The notes beneath the pieces were generated by a model. The model saw only the letters and a list, made by a program, of their open reading frames with translations. It ran no database searches and had not been told where the DNA came from. Below are positions 35,569 to 45,040 of a stretch of 64,000 bases of DNA, in pieces; positions within the stretch are counted from its first letter, which is position 1, and each line of letters opens with the position of its first letter. The translations under genes were made by a program, and so were the position numbers. Origin of the DNA: Pseudomonas sp. TH41. Its GTDB lineage: Bacteria > Pseudomonadota > Gammaproteobacteria > Pseudomonadales > Pseudomonadaceae. The stretch lies in the NCBI RefSeq assembly GCF_016650695.1, contig NZ_JAEKFH010000007.1, positions 309,023-373,022 of the forward strand, read 5' to 3'.

Positions 35569-36996
35569 ATGCCCCCGCTGCTGCTTCGCTTGTCCGCACT
35601 GTTGCTGGCCCTGGGCCTGAGTGCCTGCGATGACGCCCCACGCTTTACCAAAGCCGAACCCGGTGAAGCCCGGTCCGGTGGCAGCGCCACCGTGCGCAAG
35701 ACCGATCACAACTCATTTTCCCTGCCTTCCGCTAACCTGCCGCCGTCACGACGTGTGGACTTCAGCGTCGGCAACAGTTTCTTCCGCAGCCCTTGGGTGA
35801 TCGCGCCGTCGACCACCACCGCCCGGGACGGCCTCGGCCCGTTGTTCAACACCAACGCCTGTCAGGGCTGCCACATCAAGGACGGCCGTGGCCATCCGCC
35901 AACGCCGAATTCGCCGAATGCCGTGTCCATGCTGGTGCGCCTGTCGATTCCCGACGCGCCGGCCTATGCCAAAGTGATCGAACAGCTCGGTGTCGTTCCG
36001 GAGCCGGTCTACGGCGGGCAATTCCAGGACATGGCCGTGCCTGGTGTCGTCCCGGAAGGCAAGGTGCGCGTCGATTACACGCCGGTTGCGGTGCATTTCA
36101 AGGACGGCACCGAAGTCGAGTTGCGCAAGCCGAGCCTGAACATCACCCAGCTCGGCTATGGCCCGATGCACCCCGACACCCGTTTCTCGGCCAGGGTTGC
36201 GCCGCCGATGATTGGCCTGGGCTTGCTCGAAGCGATTCCCGAGGAAGCGATCCTGGCCAATGCCGCCGCACAAGCCGCCGACAAACACGGCATCGCCGGA
36301 CGCCCGAACCGGGTCTGGGATGACGCGCAGCAAAAAACCGTTCTCGGCCGTTTTGGCTGGAAAGCCGGGCAACCCAACCTCAATCAACAAAATGCGCATG
36401 CGTTTTCCGGCGACATGGGGCTCACGACCAGCCTGAAAACCGTGGATGACTGCACCGACGCGCAAACGGCCTGCAAACAGGCACCGAATGGCACCGGCCC
36501 CGATGGCAAGCCAGAAGTCAGCGACAACATCCTGCGTCTGGTGCTGTTTTACAGCCGTAACCTCGCCGTTCCCGCCCGTCGCCATGTCAGCGCGCCCGAC
36601 GTGCTGGCCGGCAAAACGTTGTTTTTCCAGGCGGGTTGCCAGTCCTGTCACACCCCCAAATACACCACCGCCGCCAACGCCGCCGAACCTGAACTGGCCA
36701 ATCAAGTGATTCGCCCGTACAGCGATCTGCTGCTGCATGACATGGGCGACGGCCTGGCCGACAACCGCAGTGAATTCCAGGCCCGTGGCCGCGACTGGCG
36801 CACCCCGCCATTGTGGGGCATTGGCCTGACGCAAGCGGTCAGTGGCCACACCCAGTTTTTGCATGACGGCCGCGCCCGCAATCTGCTCGAAGCCGTGCTC
36901 TGGCACGGCGGCGAAGCCAAAGGAGCGCAGCAACAAGTGTTGTCTTTCAATGCCGAACAGCGCGCAGCGTTGCTGGCGTTTTTGAATTCCCTTTAA
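35569..36996 (+). CDS. Di-haem c-type oxidoreductase lipoprotein (DUF1111 family)
   Basis: A 475-residue lipoprotein (ATG at 35569, CAGGA upstream, lipobox LGLSAC). Two haem c sites are visible, CQGCH near residue ~103 (FNTNACQGCHIKDGRGHP) and CQSCH near ~361 (FFQAGCQSCHTPKYTT), with the typical GLTQAVSGHTQFLHDGRARN block at the C-terminus. The family is related to MauG/di-haem peroxidases. It is the first gene of an operon with a second imelysin and a DUF1513 protein, matching the P. aeruginosa PA4371-PA4373 arrangement I recall. A role in periplasmic iron oxidation/uptake is inferred from this context only. Confidence 0.8.
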   Translation: MPPLLLRLSALLLALGLSACDDAPRFTKAEPGEARSGGSATVRKTDHNSFSLPSANLPPSRRVDFSVGNSFFRSPWVIAPSTTTARDGLGPLFNTNACQGCHIKDGRGHPPTPNSPNAVSMLVRLSIPDAPAYAKVIEQLGVVPEPVYGGQFQDMAVPGVVPEGKVRVDYTPVAVHFKDGTEVELRKPSLNITQLGYGPMHPDTRFSARVAPPMIGLGLLEAIPEEAILANAAAQAADKHGIAGRPNRVWDDAQQKTVLGRFGWKAGQPNLNQQNAHAFSGDMGLTTSLKTVDDCTDAQTACKQAPNGTGPDGKPEVSDNILRLVLFYSRNLAVPARRHVSAPDVLAGKTLFFQAGCQSCHTPKYTTAANAAEPELANQVIRPYSDLLLHDMGDGLADNRSEFQARGRDWRTPPLWGIGLTQAVSGHTQFLHDGRARNLLEAVLWHGGEAKGAQQQVLSFNAEQRAALLAFLNSL

Positions 36997-37021
36997 TACG
37001 TATCCATAGCGGGAGCCCGAC

Positions 37022-38086
37022 ATGTTCCGTCCCAAATTGTTGTTCACCAGCCTTGCAGCACTGGCCCTGGGCGCCTGTTCGCCACAGGACCCGCAAGCCG
37101 TCACGTCGGCGGCAATCGCCAAATCAGTGATCCTGCCGACCTACACCCGTTGGGTTGAAGCCGATCGCCAATTGGCTGTCAGCGCGCTGGCCTACTGCGA
37201 AGGCAAGGAAAATCTCGACACCGCCCGCGCCGATTTCCTGCACGCGCAAAAAGCCTGGGCCGAATTGCAACCGCTGCTGATCGGGCCACTGGCCGAGGGC
37301 AATCGCGCCTGGCAGGTGCAATTCTGGCCGGACAAGAAAAACCTCGTCGGTCGTCAGGTCGAGCAACTGGTCACCGCACAGCCGCAAATCGATGCCGCCG
37401 CCCTGGCCAAGTCCAGCGTCGTGGTGCAAGGCCTCTCGGCTTACGAATACATTTTGTTCGACAGCAAACCAGACGTGGCCAACGACGCGCAAAAGGCCAA
37501 GTATTGCCCACTGCTGAAGGCGATTGGCGAACGTCAGAAACTGCTGGCGGAAGAGATTCTGAAAAGCTGGAACAGCACTGACGGCATGCTCGCGCAGATG
37601 AGCAAATTCCCGAACCAGCGTTACGCCGATTCCCACGAAGCCATTGCTGACCTGCTGCGCGTACAAGTCACCGCACTCGACACCTTGAAGAAAAAACTCG
37701 GCACGCCGATGGGCCGCCAGAGCAAAGGTGTGCCGCAACCGTTCCAGGCCGATGCCTGGCGTAGCCAGTCGTCCCTGGCTGGCATGGAAGCCAGTCTCGC
37801 GGCCGCCAAAACGGTGTGGGAAGGTGTCGACAACAAAGGCCTGCGCGGTCTGCTGCCGAGCGAGCAGAAACCACTGGCCGACAAGATCGGCGCCGCCTAC
37901 GCCGCGTCCCTGAAACTGTTCGCCAGCAACCAGCGCTCGCTGACCGAAATGCTCACCGACGACGCGGGTCGCCAGCAACTCAACGACCTCTACGACAGCC
38001 TCAACGTCGTCCATCGCCTGCACGAAGGCGAATTGGCCAAGGCGCTGGGCATTCAACTGGGCTTCAATGCCAACGACGGTGACTGA
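37022..38086 (+). CDS. Second imelysin-family lipoprotein
   Basis: A 354-residue lipoprotein with lipobox LALGAC. The imelysin domain is shorter than in the gene at 33936 and the metal motif is replaced by SAYEYILFD (GLSAYEY where GxHxxE stands in the other copy), so metal binding may differ. NQRYADSHEAIADLL and LRGLLPSEQKPLADKIGAAY are recognisable helices. 25 bases after the di-haem gene and overlapping the next gene by one base (TGATG), so clearly in one operon. Confidence 0.8.
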   Translation: MFRPKLLFTSLAALALGACSPQDPQAVTSAAIAKSVILPTYTRWVEADRQLAVSALAYCEGKENLDTARADFLHAQKAWAELQPLLIGPLAEGNRAWQVQFWPDKKNLVGRQVEQLVTAQPQIDAAALAKSSVVVQGLSAYEYILFDSKPDVANDAQKAKYCPLLKAIGERQKLLAEEILKSWNSTDGMLAQMSKFPNQRYADSHEAIADLLRVQVTALDTLKKKLGTPMGRQSKGVPQPFQADAWRSQSSLAGMEASLAAAKTVWEGVDNKGLRGLLPSEQKPLADKIGAAYAASLKLFASNQRSLTEMLTDDAGRQQLNDLYDSLNVVHRLHEGELAKALGIQLGFNANDGD

Positions 38087-39198
38087 TGAGGGTGAGTGCC
38101 ATGCTGCGACGCCAGGCTCTGACGTTAGGTAGTTTGCTGCTGGGAGCAGTGACGCTGGGCGGCTGGACGCTGTTCAAGCAAAAGAACAAGAGCCCGCTGC
38201 TGCTCTCGGCGCGGGACGATAACGACGGCAAGCATTATGCCGTCGGCTATCGGCTGGACGGCACCCGGGTGTTTGCGACCCAGGTCGGCCAGCGTTGCCA
38301 TGACATCATCAACCACCCGACGCTGCCGATGGCGCTGTTCGTCGCCCGCAGGCCGGGCACCGAGAGTTACCTGATCGACCTGCGCGACGGCACGCTGCTG
38401 CAAACCGTGGTCTCGCAACCGAACCGGCACTTCTACGGTCATGCGGTGATTCACAAGAGCGGCGACTGGCTGTACGCCACCGAGAACGACACCTCCGATC
38501 CGGGTCGCGGCTTGCTGGGTGTGTATAAGTTTGAAGCCGGGCGACTTATCCACAGCGGCGAGATCCCGACCCACGGCGTCGGCCCGCATCAGGTGTCGTG
38601 GATGCCGGACGGCGAAACCCTGGTGGTGGCCAACGGCGGGATTCGCACCGAGGCCGAAAGCCGGGTCGAGATGAACCTCAATGCCATGGAACCGAGCCTG
38701 GTACTGATGCAACGCGACGGCACCCTGTTGAGCAAGGAAACCCTCGCCCAGCAGATGAACAGCGTGCGGCATTTAGGCATTGCCGACGACGGCACCATCG
38801 TCGCCGGACAACAGTTTATGGGCGACGCTCATGAGCCGTCGGAGTTGTTGGCCATCAAGCGTCCCGGCCAACCGTTCGTGGCCTTCCCGGTACCCGAGCA
38901 TCAACTGCAAGCCATGGGGCATTACACCGCCAGCGTCGCGGTGCACAGCGAACTTCGTCTGGTCGCATTGACCGCGCCACGGGGCAACCGCTTTTTCATC
39001 TGGGACCTGGACAGCGGTGAAGTGCGCCTGGACGCGCCGCTTCCCGATTGCGCCGGGGTCGGGGCAGTGGCCGATGGTTTTGTCGTGACCTCGGGTCAAG
39101 GACGCTGCCGGTACTACGATTGCCGCCAGACAAATCTTGTTGCAAAACCGCTTGAGCTCCCTGCCGGCCTTTGGGACAACCATCTTCACCTCATCTGA
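38086..39198 (+). CDS. DUF1513 family β-propeller protein
   Basis: A 370-residue protein beginning with a Tat-like/basic signal (MLRRQALTLGSLLLGA) and then WD/YVTN-like propeller repeats: HYAVGYRLDGTRVF, FYGHAVIHKSGDWLYATEND, HQVSWMPDGETLVVANGGI, AVHSELRLVALTAPRGN. The family is regularly linked to imelysin/di-haem iron operons in proteobacteria, but I know no defined reaction. Last gene of this operon. Confidence 0.8.
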   Translation: MRVSAMLRRQALTLGSLLLGAVTLGGWTLFKQKNKSPLLLSARDDNDGKHYAVGYRLDGTRVFATQVGQRCHDIINHPTLPMALFVARRPGTESYLIDLRDGTLLQTVVSQPNRHFYGHAVIHKSGDWLYATENDTSDPGRGLLGVYKFEAGRLIHSGEIPTHGVGPHQVSWMPDGETLVVANGGIRTEAESRVEMNLNAMEPSLVLMQRDGTLLSKETLAQQMNSVRHLGIADDGTIVAGQQFMGDAHEPSELLAIKRPGQPFVAFPVPEHQLQAMGHYTASVAVHSELRLVALTAPRGNRFFIWDLDSGEVRLDAPLPDCAGVGAVADGFVVTSGQGRCRYYDCRQTNLVAKPLELPAGLWDNHLHLI

Positions 39199-39210
39199 AC
39201 ACAGCCCTTT

Positions 39211-39386
39211 GTAGCAGCTGGCGCAGCCTGCGTTCGGCTGCCTGTAGGAGCGAGCTTGCTCCGGGCGGCGTTCCGACGAAAGACCTGAGAGCGCACGTTT
39301 TTCCAACATGAACGCGTTATCGTTAACGTCTTTCGCGAGCAAGCTCGCTCCTACAGCCGAACGCAGGCTGCGCCAGCTGCTGCAGG
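39211..39386. repeat. Nested double REPIN
   Basis: An outer inverted pair (GTAGCAGCTGGCGCAGCCTG at 39211 onward and its complement ending 39386) encloses an inner family B pair (TGTAGGAGCGAGCTTGCTC at 39243-39261 and its complement at 39335-39355). Two distinct REP families are thus nested in one structure. Confidence 0.85.
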
Positions 39387-39480
39387 GATCGTCCTGTGAA
39401 ATGTGTCAGTTGGAATCACCCGCGCACTCGGAGTAATGTTCCCGACAGTCTCACCTGATTTTCTCCAAGGAAATGGAACT

Positions 39481-40629
39481 ATGCTGCGTCGCCGCATGCT
39501 GATCATGTTGGGTGTTGTTCTGTTGATCGTGCTGGTTCTGGCCGGTTACAAAGCCTTCTCCATCTACACCATGGTTCAAGGCTTCTCCGTGCCGAAACCG
39601 CCGATAAGTGTCGCCGTGGCCACGGCCACCGAGCGCCCGTGGCAAGTTCGTTTGCCCACCGTCGGTACGCTGAAGGCGCTGCAAGGGGTAGACCTTAGCC
39701 TGGAGACCGACGGCACCGTCACGGATGTGCAGTTCCAGTCAGGTCAGATGGTCAAGGCCGGCCAGCCTATCGTCAAGCTCGACAGCGCCGTAGAAAGCGC
39801 CTTGCTGGAAACCGCGCTTGCCGACCTCGGGCTGGCGCAGCTGGATTACAACCGAGGCAGTCAACTGGTCGGAAGCCAGGCCATCTCCAAAGGCGAGTTC
39901 GACCGACTTTCGGCGGTACTGAAAAAGAGCAAGGCCACGGTCAATCAGCTCAAGGCTGCGCTCGGTAAAAAAAGCATCCTGGCGCCGTTCAGCGGCACCA
40001 TCGGCATTCGTCAGGTCGACGTCGGCGACTATGTGGCCACCGGCACCATGATCGCCACCCTGCAAGACCTCAGCAGTCTCTACGTCGACTTTTTCATCCC
40101 CGAGCAATCGGTGCCGAAGATCGCCATTGGCCAGCCGGTAGAAATCATTGTCGCGGCCTATCCGTCCCAGACCTTTCCCGGCACCATCAGTGCAATCAAC
40201 CCGAAACTCGAGAACAGCACGCGTAACGTTCAGGTCCGCGCCACCCTGGCCAACCCGGACGGCAAACTGCTGCCGGGCATGTTTGCCAGCCTGCAAGTCC
40301 TGTTGCCAGACCCGCTGCCGCGCATTGTGGTGCCGGAAAGCGCGATCACCTACACGCTGTACGGCAACTCACTCTATGTTGTCGCGCAGAAAAAGGCCGA
40401 AGACGGCACCGTTGAAAAGGACGACAAGGGCCAGCCGATCCTGATCGCCGAACGTCGTTTCATCGAAACAGGCGAGCGCCGTGAGGGTCTGGTGATGATT
40501 ACCAAGGGCGTGCAGAACGGCGAAAAGGTGGTCACGGCCGGCCAGATCAAACTGGACAACGGCGCACACATTGCCATCAGCGACGACAAGACCCTAGCCG
40601 AAAAGAGCAGTCAGCCGCGCGCTGACTGA
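39481..40629 (+). CDS. mexV: RND efflux periplasmic adaptor (MexV-like)
   Basis: A 382-residue membrane-fusion protein. The ATG at 39481 follows AAGGAA; the open frame upstream has no ribosome site. One N-terminal anchor (MLIMLGVVLLIVLVLAGY), a lipoyl half-motif VDLSLETDGTVTDVQFQSGQ-MVKAGQPIVKLD, a coiled-coil hairpin (residues ~100-150), then SILAPFSGTIGIRQVDVGDYV and the β-barrel FFIPEQSVPKIAIGQ. It joins the inner-membrane pump to an outer-membrane channel. The gene 13 bases downstream is the pump. No outer-membrane factor is encoded here, as for mexVW in P. aeruginosa, where OprM is used. Confidence 0.85.
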   Translation: MLRRRMLIMLGVVLLIVLVLAGYKAFSIYTMVQGFSVPKPPISVAVATATERPWQVRLPTVGTLKALQGVDLSLETDGTVTDVQFQSGQMVKAGQPIVKLDSAVESALLETALADLGLAQLDYNRGSQLVGSQAISKGEFDRLSAVLKKSKATVNQLKAALGKKSILAPFSGTIGIRQVDVGDYVATGTMIATLQDLSSLYVDFFIPEQSVPKIAIGQPVEIIVAAYPSQTFPGTISAINPKLENSTRNVQVRATLANPDGKLLPGMFASLQVLLPDPLPRIVVPESAITYTLYGNSLYVVAQKKAEDGTVEKDDKGQPILIAERRFIETGERREGLVMITKGVQNGEKVVTAGQIKLDNGAHIAISDDKTLAEKSSQPRAD

Positions 40630-40642
40630 TCAAGGAATCCCC

Positions 40643-43600
40643 ATGGCTTTTACCGACCCGTTCATCCGCCGCCCGGTGCTCGCCACCGTGATCAGCCTGC
40701 TGATTGTGCTGCTGGGCTTCCAGGCCTGGAGCAAGTTGCCGCTGCGCCAATACCCGCAAATGGAAAACGCCCTGATCACGGTGACCACCGCCTACCCCGG
40801 GGCCAACGCCGAAACCATCCAGGGTTACATCACCCAGCCGATGCAGCAGAGCCTGGCCAGCGCCGAGGGTATCGATTACATGACCTCGGTCAGTCGCCAG
40901 AACTTCTCGGTGATCTCGATCTACGCGCGCATCGGTTCCAACAGTGATCGCTTGTTTACCGAGCTCCTGGCCAAGGCCAACGAGGTGAAAAACCAGCTGC
41001 CACAGGACGCCGAAGACCCCGTACTGAGCAAGGAAGCCGCCGATGCCTCGGCGCTGATGTACATCAGTTTCTTCAGCAAGGAACTGAGCAACCCGCAGAT
41101 TACCGACTACCTGTCCCGGGTCATCCAGCCAAAACTCGCGACCCTGCCGGGCATGGCCGAAGCCGAGATTCTCGGCAATCAGGTCTTCGCCATGCGCCTG
41201 TGGCTGGACCCGGTAAAACTGGCCGGCTTCGGTTTGAGCGCCAGCGACGTGACCAATGCGGTGCGCCAGTACAACTTCCTCTCGGCTGCCGGCGAAGTGA
41301 AAGGCGAGTACGTGGTCACCAGTATCAACGCCAACACCGAGCTCAAATCCGCCGAAGCCTTTGCCGCGATTCCGCTCAAGGTCGAAGGCGACAGTCGCGT
41401 GCTCCTTAGCGATGTGGCGCGGGTTGAAATGGGCGCGGAAAACTACGACACCATCAGTTCCTTCGGTGGCACTCCCTCGGTGTACATCGGCATCAAGGCC
41501 ACGCCCGGCGCCAACCCGCTGGACGTGATCAGGGAAGTGCGCAAAATCATGCCGGACCTGGAAGCCCAGCTGCCGCCGAACCTCAAAGGTGAAATCGCCT
41601 ACGACGCCACGCTGTTCATCCAGGCCTCGATCAACGAGGTGATCAAAACCCTGTTCGAAGCGGTGCTGATCGTCATCGTCGTGGTGTTCCTGTTCCTCGG
41701 GGCGCTGCGCTCGGTGGTGATCCCGGTCGTCACCATCCCGCTGTCGATGATCGGCGTGATGTTCTTCATGCAGATGATGGGTTACTCGATCAACCTGCTG
41801 ACCTTGCTGGCAATGGTCTTGGCCATCGGGCTGGTGGTCGACGACGCCATTGTGGTGGTGGAAAACATCCACCGGCATATCGAAGGCGGCAAGACGCCGT
41901 TGGACGCAGCCATCGAGGGTGCCCGGGAAATCGCCATGCCGGTGATCTCGATGACCATCACACTGGCGGCGGTCTATGCCCCGATCGGTTTCCTGACGGG
42001 GCTGACCGGAGCGCTGTTCAAGGAATTCGCCCTGACCTTGGCCGGGGCCGTGGTGATCTCCGGCATCGTCGCACTGACCCTGTCGCCGATGATGTGCGCC
42101 CTGCTCCTGCGTCACGATGAAAACCCCAGTGGCCTGGCCCATCGCCTCGACCTGATTTTCGAAGGCCTCAAGCGCCGTTACCGAAGCATGCTCCATGGCA
42201 CGCTCAACACCCGGCCGGTGGTGCTGGTGTTCGCGGTGATTGTCCTGTGCCTGATTCCGGTGCTGCTCAAGTTCACCAAATCGGAACTGGCACCGGACGA
42301 GGATCAAGGCGTCATTTTCATGCTGGCCAACGCCCCGCAACCCACCAACCTGGACTATCTGAGCACCTACACCGACGAGTTCATCACGATCTTCAAGGAA
42401 TTTCCCGAGTACTACTCTTCGTTCCAGATCAATGGATTCAACGGCGTGCAATCGGGGATCGGTGGTTTCCTGCTCAAACCGTGGAACGAGCGCCACCGCA
42501 CCCAGATGCAGATCCTTCCGCAGGTCCAGGGCAAGCTGGCAAGCATCACCGGGTTGCAGATTTTCGGCTTCAACCTGCCTTCCCTGCCGGGCACTGGCGA
42601 GGGCTTGCCCTTTCAGTTCGTCATCAACTCCGCCAACGATTACGCGTCGCTGCTGCAGGTGTCTGACCGGGTGAAAAAGCGGGCACTGGAATCGGGCAAG
42701 TTTGCCTTCGTCGACGTCGACCTGGCCTTCGACAAGCCGGAAGTGGTGGTGGACATTGATCGAGTCAAGGCGGCTCAGATGGGCGTATCGATGCAGGAGC
42801 TAGGTGGAACACTGGCGACGTTGCTGGGTGAGGCGGAGATCAACCGTTTCACCATCGAAGGCCGCAGCTACAAAGTCATTGCTCAGGTTGAACGGACCTT
42901 TCGCGAGACCCCGGACTGGCTGAACAACTATTACGTCAAGAACACCCAGGGCGAAATGCTGGCCCTGTCGACCCTGATTACCGTGAGCGACCGGGCGCGT
43001 CCACGGCAGTTGAACCAGTTCCAGCAGCTCAACTCGGCCATCCTTTCCGGCGTCCCGCTGGTGAGCATCGGTGAAGCCATCGACACCGTGCGCCAGATCG
43101 CCCGCGAAGAGGCCCCGGCGGGTTATGCCTTCGACTATGCCGGCGCATCGCGGCAATACGTCCAGGAAGGCAGCGCCCTGTGGGTCACCTTTGGCCTGGC
43201 ACTGGCGATTATTTTCCTGGTACTGGCCGCCCAGTTCGAAAGCTTCCGCGATCCGCTGGTGATTCTGGTGACGGTGCCACTGTCTATTTGCGGCGCCTTG
43301 ATCCCGCTGTTCCTGGGCTGGTCGAGCATGAACATCTACACCCAGGTGGGATTGGTGACGTTGATCGGGCTGATCAGCAAGCACGGGATCCTGATCGTCG
43401 AGTTCGCCAATCAGCTGCGCAAAGACAAGGGTCTGACACCCCGCGAGGCGGTGGAGGAAGCGGCGGCGATACGTCTGCGTCCGGTATTGATGACGACCGC
43501 CGCGATGGTGTTTGGCATGGTGCCATTGATCATCGCCACAGGCGCGGGCGCCGTCAGCCGATTCGACATCGGCACGGTGATCGCTACGGGGATGTCCATC

Positions 43601-43669
43601 GGGACGTTGTTTACCTTGTTTGTGTTGCCGTGCGTGTACACGGTATTGGCAAAACCCGAGAAACCCTAA
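40643..43669 (+). CDS. mexW: RND efflux transporter (MexW-like)
   Basis: A 1008-residue HAE1-type resistance-nodulation-division pump with 12 membrane helices in the usual 1+5+1+5 pattern. It starts TDPFIRRPVLATVISLLIVL, and helix 4 carries the proton-relay aspartates in GLVVDDAIVVVENIHRH. Large periplasmic loops hold the porter domains. The C-terminus has LISKHGILIVEFANQLR and RLRPVLMTTAAMVFGMVPL. It exports drugs by proton antiport. Substrates cannot be read. Synteny with P. aeruginosa PA4374-PA4375 supports the MexVW name. Confidence 0.87.
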   Translation: MAFTDPFIRRPVLATVISLLIVLLGFQAWSKLPLRQYPQMENALITVTTAYPGANAETIQGYITQPMQQSLASAEGIDYMTSVSRQNFSVISIYARIGSNSDRLFTELLAKANEVKNQLPQDAEDPVLSKEAADASALMYISFFSKELSNPQITDYLSRVIQPKLATLPGMAEAEILGNQVFAMRLWLDPVKLAGFGLSASDVTNAVRQYNFLSAAGEVKGEYVVTSINANTELKSAEAFAAIPLKVEGDSRVLLSDVARVEMGAENYDTISSFGGTPSVYIGIKATPGANPLDVIREVRKIMPDLEAQLPPNLKGEIAYDATLFIQASINEVIKTLFEAVLIVIVVVFLFLGALRSVVIPVVTIPLSMIGVMFFMQMMGYSINLLTLLAMVLAIGLVVDDAIVVVENIHRHIEGGKTPLDAAIEGAREIAMPVISMTITLAAVYAPIGFLTGLTGALFKEFALTLAGAVVISGIVALTLSPMMCALLLRHDENPSGLAHRLDLIFEGLKRRYRSMLHGTLNTRPVVLVFAVIVLCLIPVLLKFTKSELAPDEDQGVIFMLANAPQPTNLDYLSTYTDEFITIFKEFPEYYSSFQINGFNGVQSGIGGFLLKPWNERHRTQMQILPQVQGKLASITGLQIFGFNLPSLPGTGEGLPFQFVINSANDYASLLQVSDRVKKRALESGKFAFVDVDLAFDKPEVVVDIDRVKAAQMGVSMQELGGTLATLLGEAEINRFTIEGRSYKVIAQVERTFRETPDWLNNYYVKNTQGEMLALSTLITVSDRARPRQLNQFQQLNSAILSGVPLVSIGEAIDTVRQIAREEAPAGYAFDYAGASRQYVQEGSALWVTFGLALAIIFLVLAAQFESFRDPLVILVTVPLSICGALIPLFLGWSSMNIYTQVGLVTLIGLISKHGILIVEFANQLRKDKGLTPREAVEEAAAIRLRPVLMTTAAMVFGMVPLIIATGAGAVSRFDIGTVIATGMSIGTLFTLFVLPCVYTVLAKPEKP

Positions 43670-43752
43670 GATCAAAAGATCGCAGCCTTCGGCAGCTCCT
43701 ACAGAGGAATGCGATCAATGCAGGAGCTGCCGAAGGCTGCGATCTTTTGATC
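43670..43752. repeat. REPIN, family A
   Basis: GATCAAAAGATCGCAGCCTT and inverted partner ending GATCTTTTGATC, directly after the efflux transporter stop codon. Confidence 0.9.
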
Positions 43753-43765
43753 CTGCCGTTAAAAA

Positions 43766-43796
43766 AAAAGGCCTCGCATTGGCGAGGCCTTTTATT
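43766..43796. terminator. Bidirectional rho-independent terminator
   Basis: AAAAGGCCTCGC / GCGAGGCCTTTT with a four-base loop, flanked by A-run and T-run, between the efflux operon and the convergent small secreted peptide gene. Confidence 0.85.
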
Positions 43797-43811
43797 TTGG
43801 CTTCAATCTGT

Positions 43812-44039
43812 TCAACTTTGCGGCCTCAATCCTTGAGAAAGTCCGAACATGAACAGCAACAAATCATGATCGGGGCGGGTTGCCACGGAGGCCTTGGCAA
43901 CGCGTGGCATCGAACATTGAGCGTCAGCGCTCACGGAACTGAGGACTTGCGTGCGGGGCTGCTCCCAAGCCGCCACCGCCAGTGAAGCAACTGCCAAGGC
44001 TCCCATTAAAAATACACCTCGTGCAATTTCGAGTTTCAT
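43812..44039 (-). CDS. Small secreted/periplasmic peptide (PA4377-like position)
   Basis: A 75-residue protein with an N-terminal signal (KLEIARGVFLMGALAVASLAVAA) and a short mature part WEQPRTQVLSSVSADAQCSM... with a single cysteine and the end FGLSQGLRPQS. AAGGG lies upstream of the ATG. Its position between MexVW and the methyltransferase corresponds to the short hypothetical gene PA4377 in P. aeruginosa as I recall it. I do not recognise a function. Confidence 0.6.
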   Translation of the reverse strand: MKLEIARGVFLMGALAVASLAVAAWEQPRTQVLSSVSADAQCSMPRVAKASVATRPDHDLLLFMFGLSQGLRPQS

Positions 44040-44210
44040 TGCTATAAACCCTTGATAGCGCTGCCAAACGCCGTCCTATAAAAGTAGTCGAGTTTTCCCC
44101 GGTCCGTCGCCCTGAACGACGAGTGGCGACGCAGTTTCTGCATGTCATGGGCAGCGGCACGACGGGCGGTCAAGCCGGCACTTCTTGAGATTGATCAGGG
44201 CACCATCCGG

Positions 44211-44882
44211 TTACCTTTTGCGCAATACGTAAACTCGCCACATCGCATAAAGCGGTAAAAAGTCCAGTCGTTCCTGGATATGAAAACCCGCCTGTTCGAA
44301 TTCCTTTTCTACCGTAGCAGCCGGTAACACAAACCGGTTTTGGGAACCTTCCTGCCCACGGCTCTTCTCTGCACGTTTGCGTTTCCACGCTTTGAAATTG
44401 CCATCCACCCACAGCGAAAGGACCACACTGTCGCGGGTGACGCGCTCGAACTCACGTAAAATCGCCAGCCGATGCTCGGCTTCACCGATATGATGGAACA
44501 AGCTCATGCAGAAAATGCTGTCGACAGCGTTATCGGGCAACGCGATGTCGAATGCAGAGGTATGCATGGGTTGTACCCGCTTTACCACATGGGCGGGTTG
44601 CGCCTGCATTGCGATCCTTACCATTGACTCGGAGCTGTCGGCGCCGATGATTGCGCGATTGCTTTTTTCCGCGAGCAATGGCCAGAAACGCCCTGCACCG
44701 CACGGAAGATCAAGGACCAGCCCCGGCTCATCGACCAATGCCAGCGCCTTACGGGCCAATTGTTGGTCACGCCAGTGAGACAGGCGACGACCTAACCCTT
44801 CCTTATGCGTACGCGGGTAGCGTTGAGCGTGTTGCCCGTCGCATTTTTCGGAAAAATCAAGTTTGATCGGGCCGTCCATCAT
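44211..44882 (-). CDS. Class I SAM-dependent methyltransferase
   Basis: A 223-residue Methyltransf_11-type enzyme. SAM-binding motif I reads LVLDLPCGAGRFWPLLAE, motif II acidic residue in IIGADSSESMVRIA and post-motif VDSIFCMSLFHHIGE. The start is the ATG at 44880-44882, with GGAG six bases upstream. It lies downstream of colRS in the same orientation but 158 bases away, the order seen in P. aeruginosa PA4381-PA4379. Substrate unknown. Confidence 0.8.
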   Translation of the reverse strand: MMDGPIKLDFSEKCDGQHAQRYPRTHKEGLGRRLSHWRDQQLARKALALVDEPGLVLDLPCGAGRFWPLLAEKSNRAIIGADSSESMVRIAMQAQPAHVVKRVQPMHTSAFDIALPDNAVDSIFCMSLFHHIGEAEHRLAILREFERVTRDSVVLSLWVDGNFKAWKRKRAEKSRGQEGSQNRFVLPAATVEKEFEQAGFHIQERLDFLPLYAMWRVYVLRKR

Positions 44883-45040
44883 CAAGGTCTCCTAACGACT
44901 GATGGCCACTAACTTAATGACATGGGTGTCAGTGTCAGGTTACACACCGGTGAAAATTTCGTGATGCGAAACCCCAAGCTATTTCAGCGTTTTACAGGGT
45001 GGCAGCGCTGGCTTGGGGCCATCCGCCTTGAATAAATCGA

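Noticed and set aside
40577..42496. 639-codon frame opposite the RND transporter
   Set aside because: Shadow frame of the pump gene, low-complexity His/Asp/Gln-rich translation without motifs.
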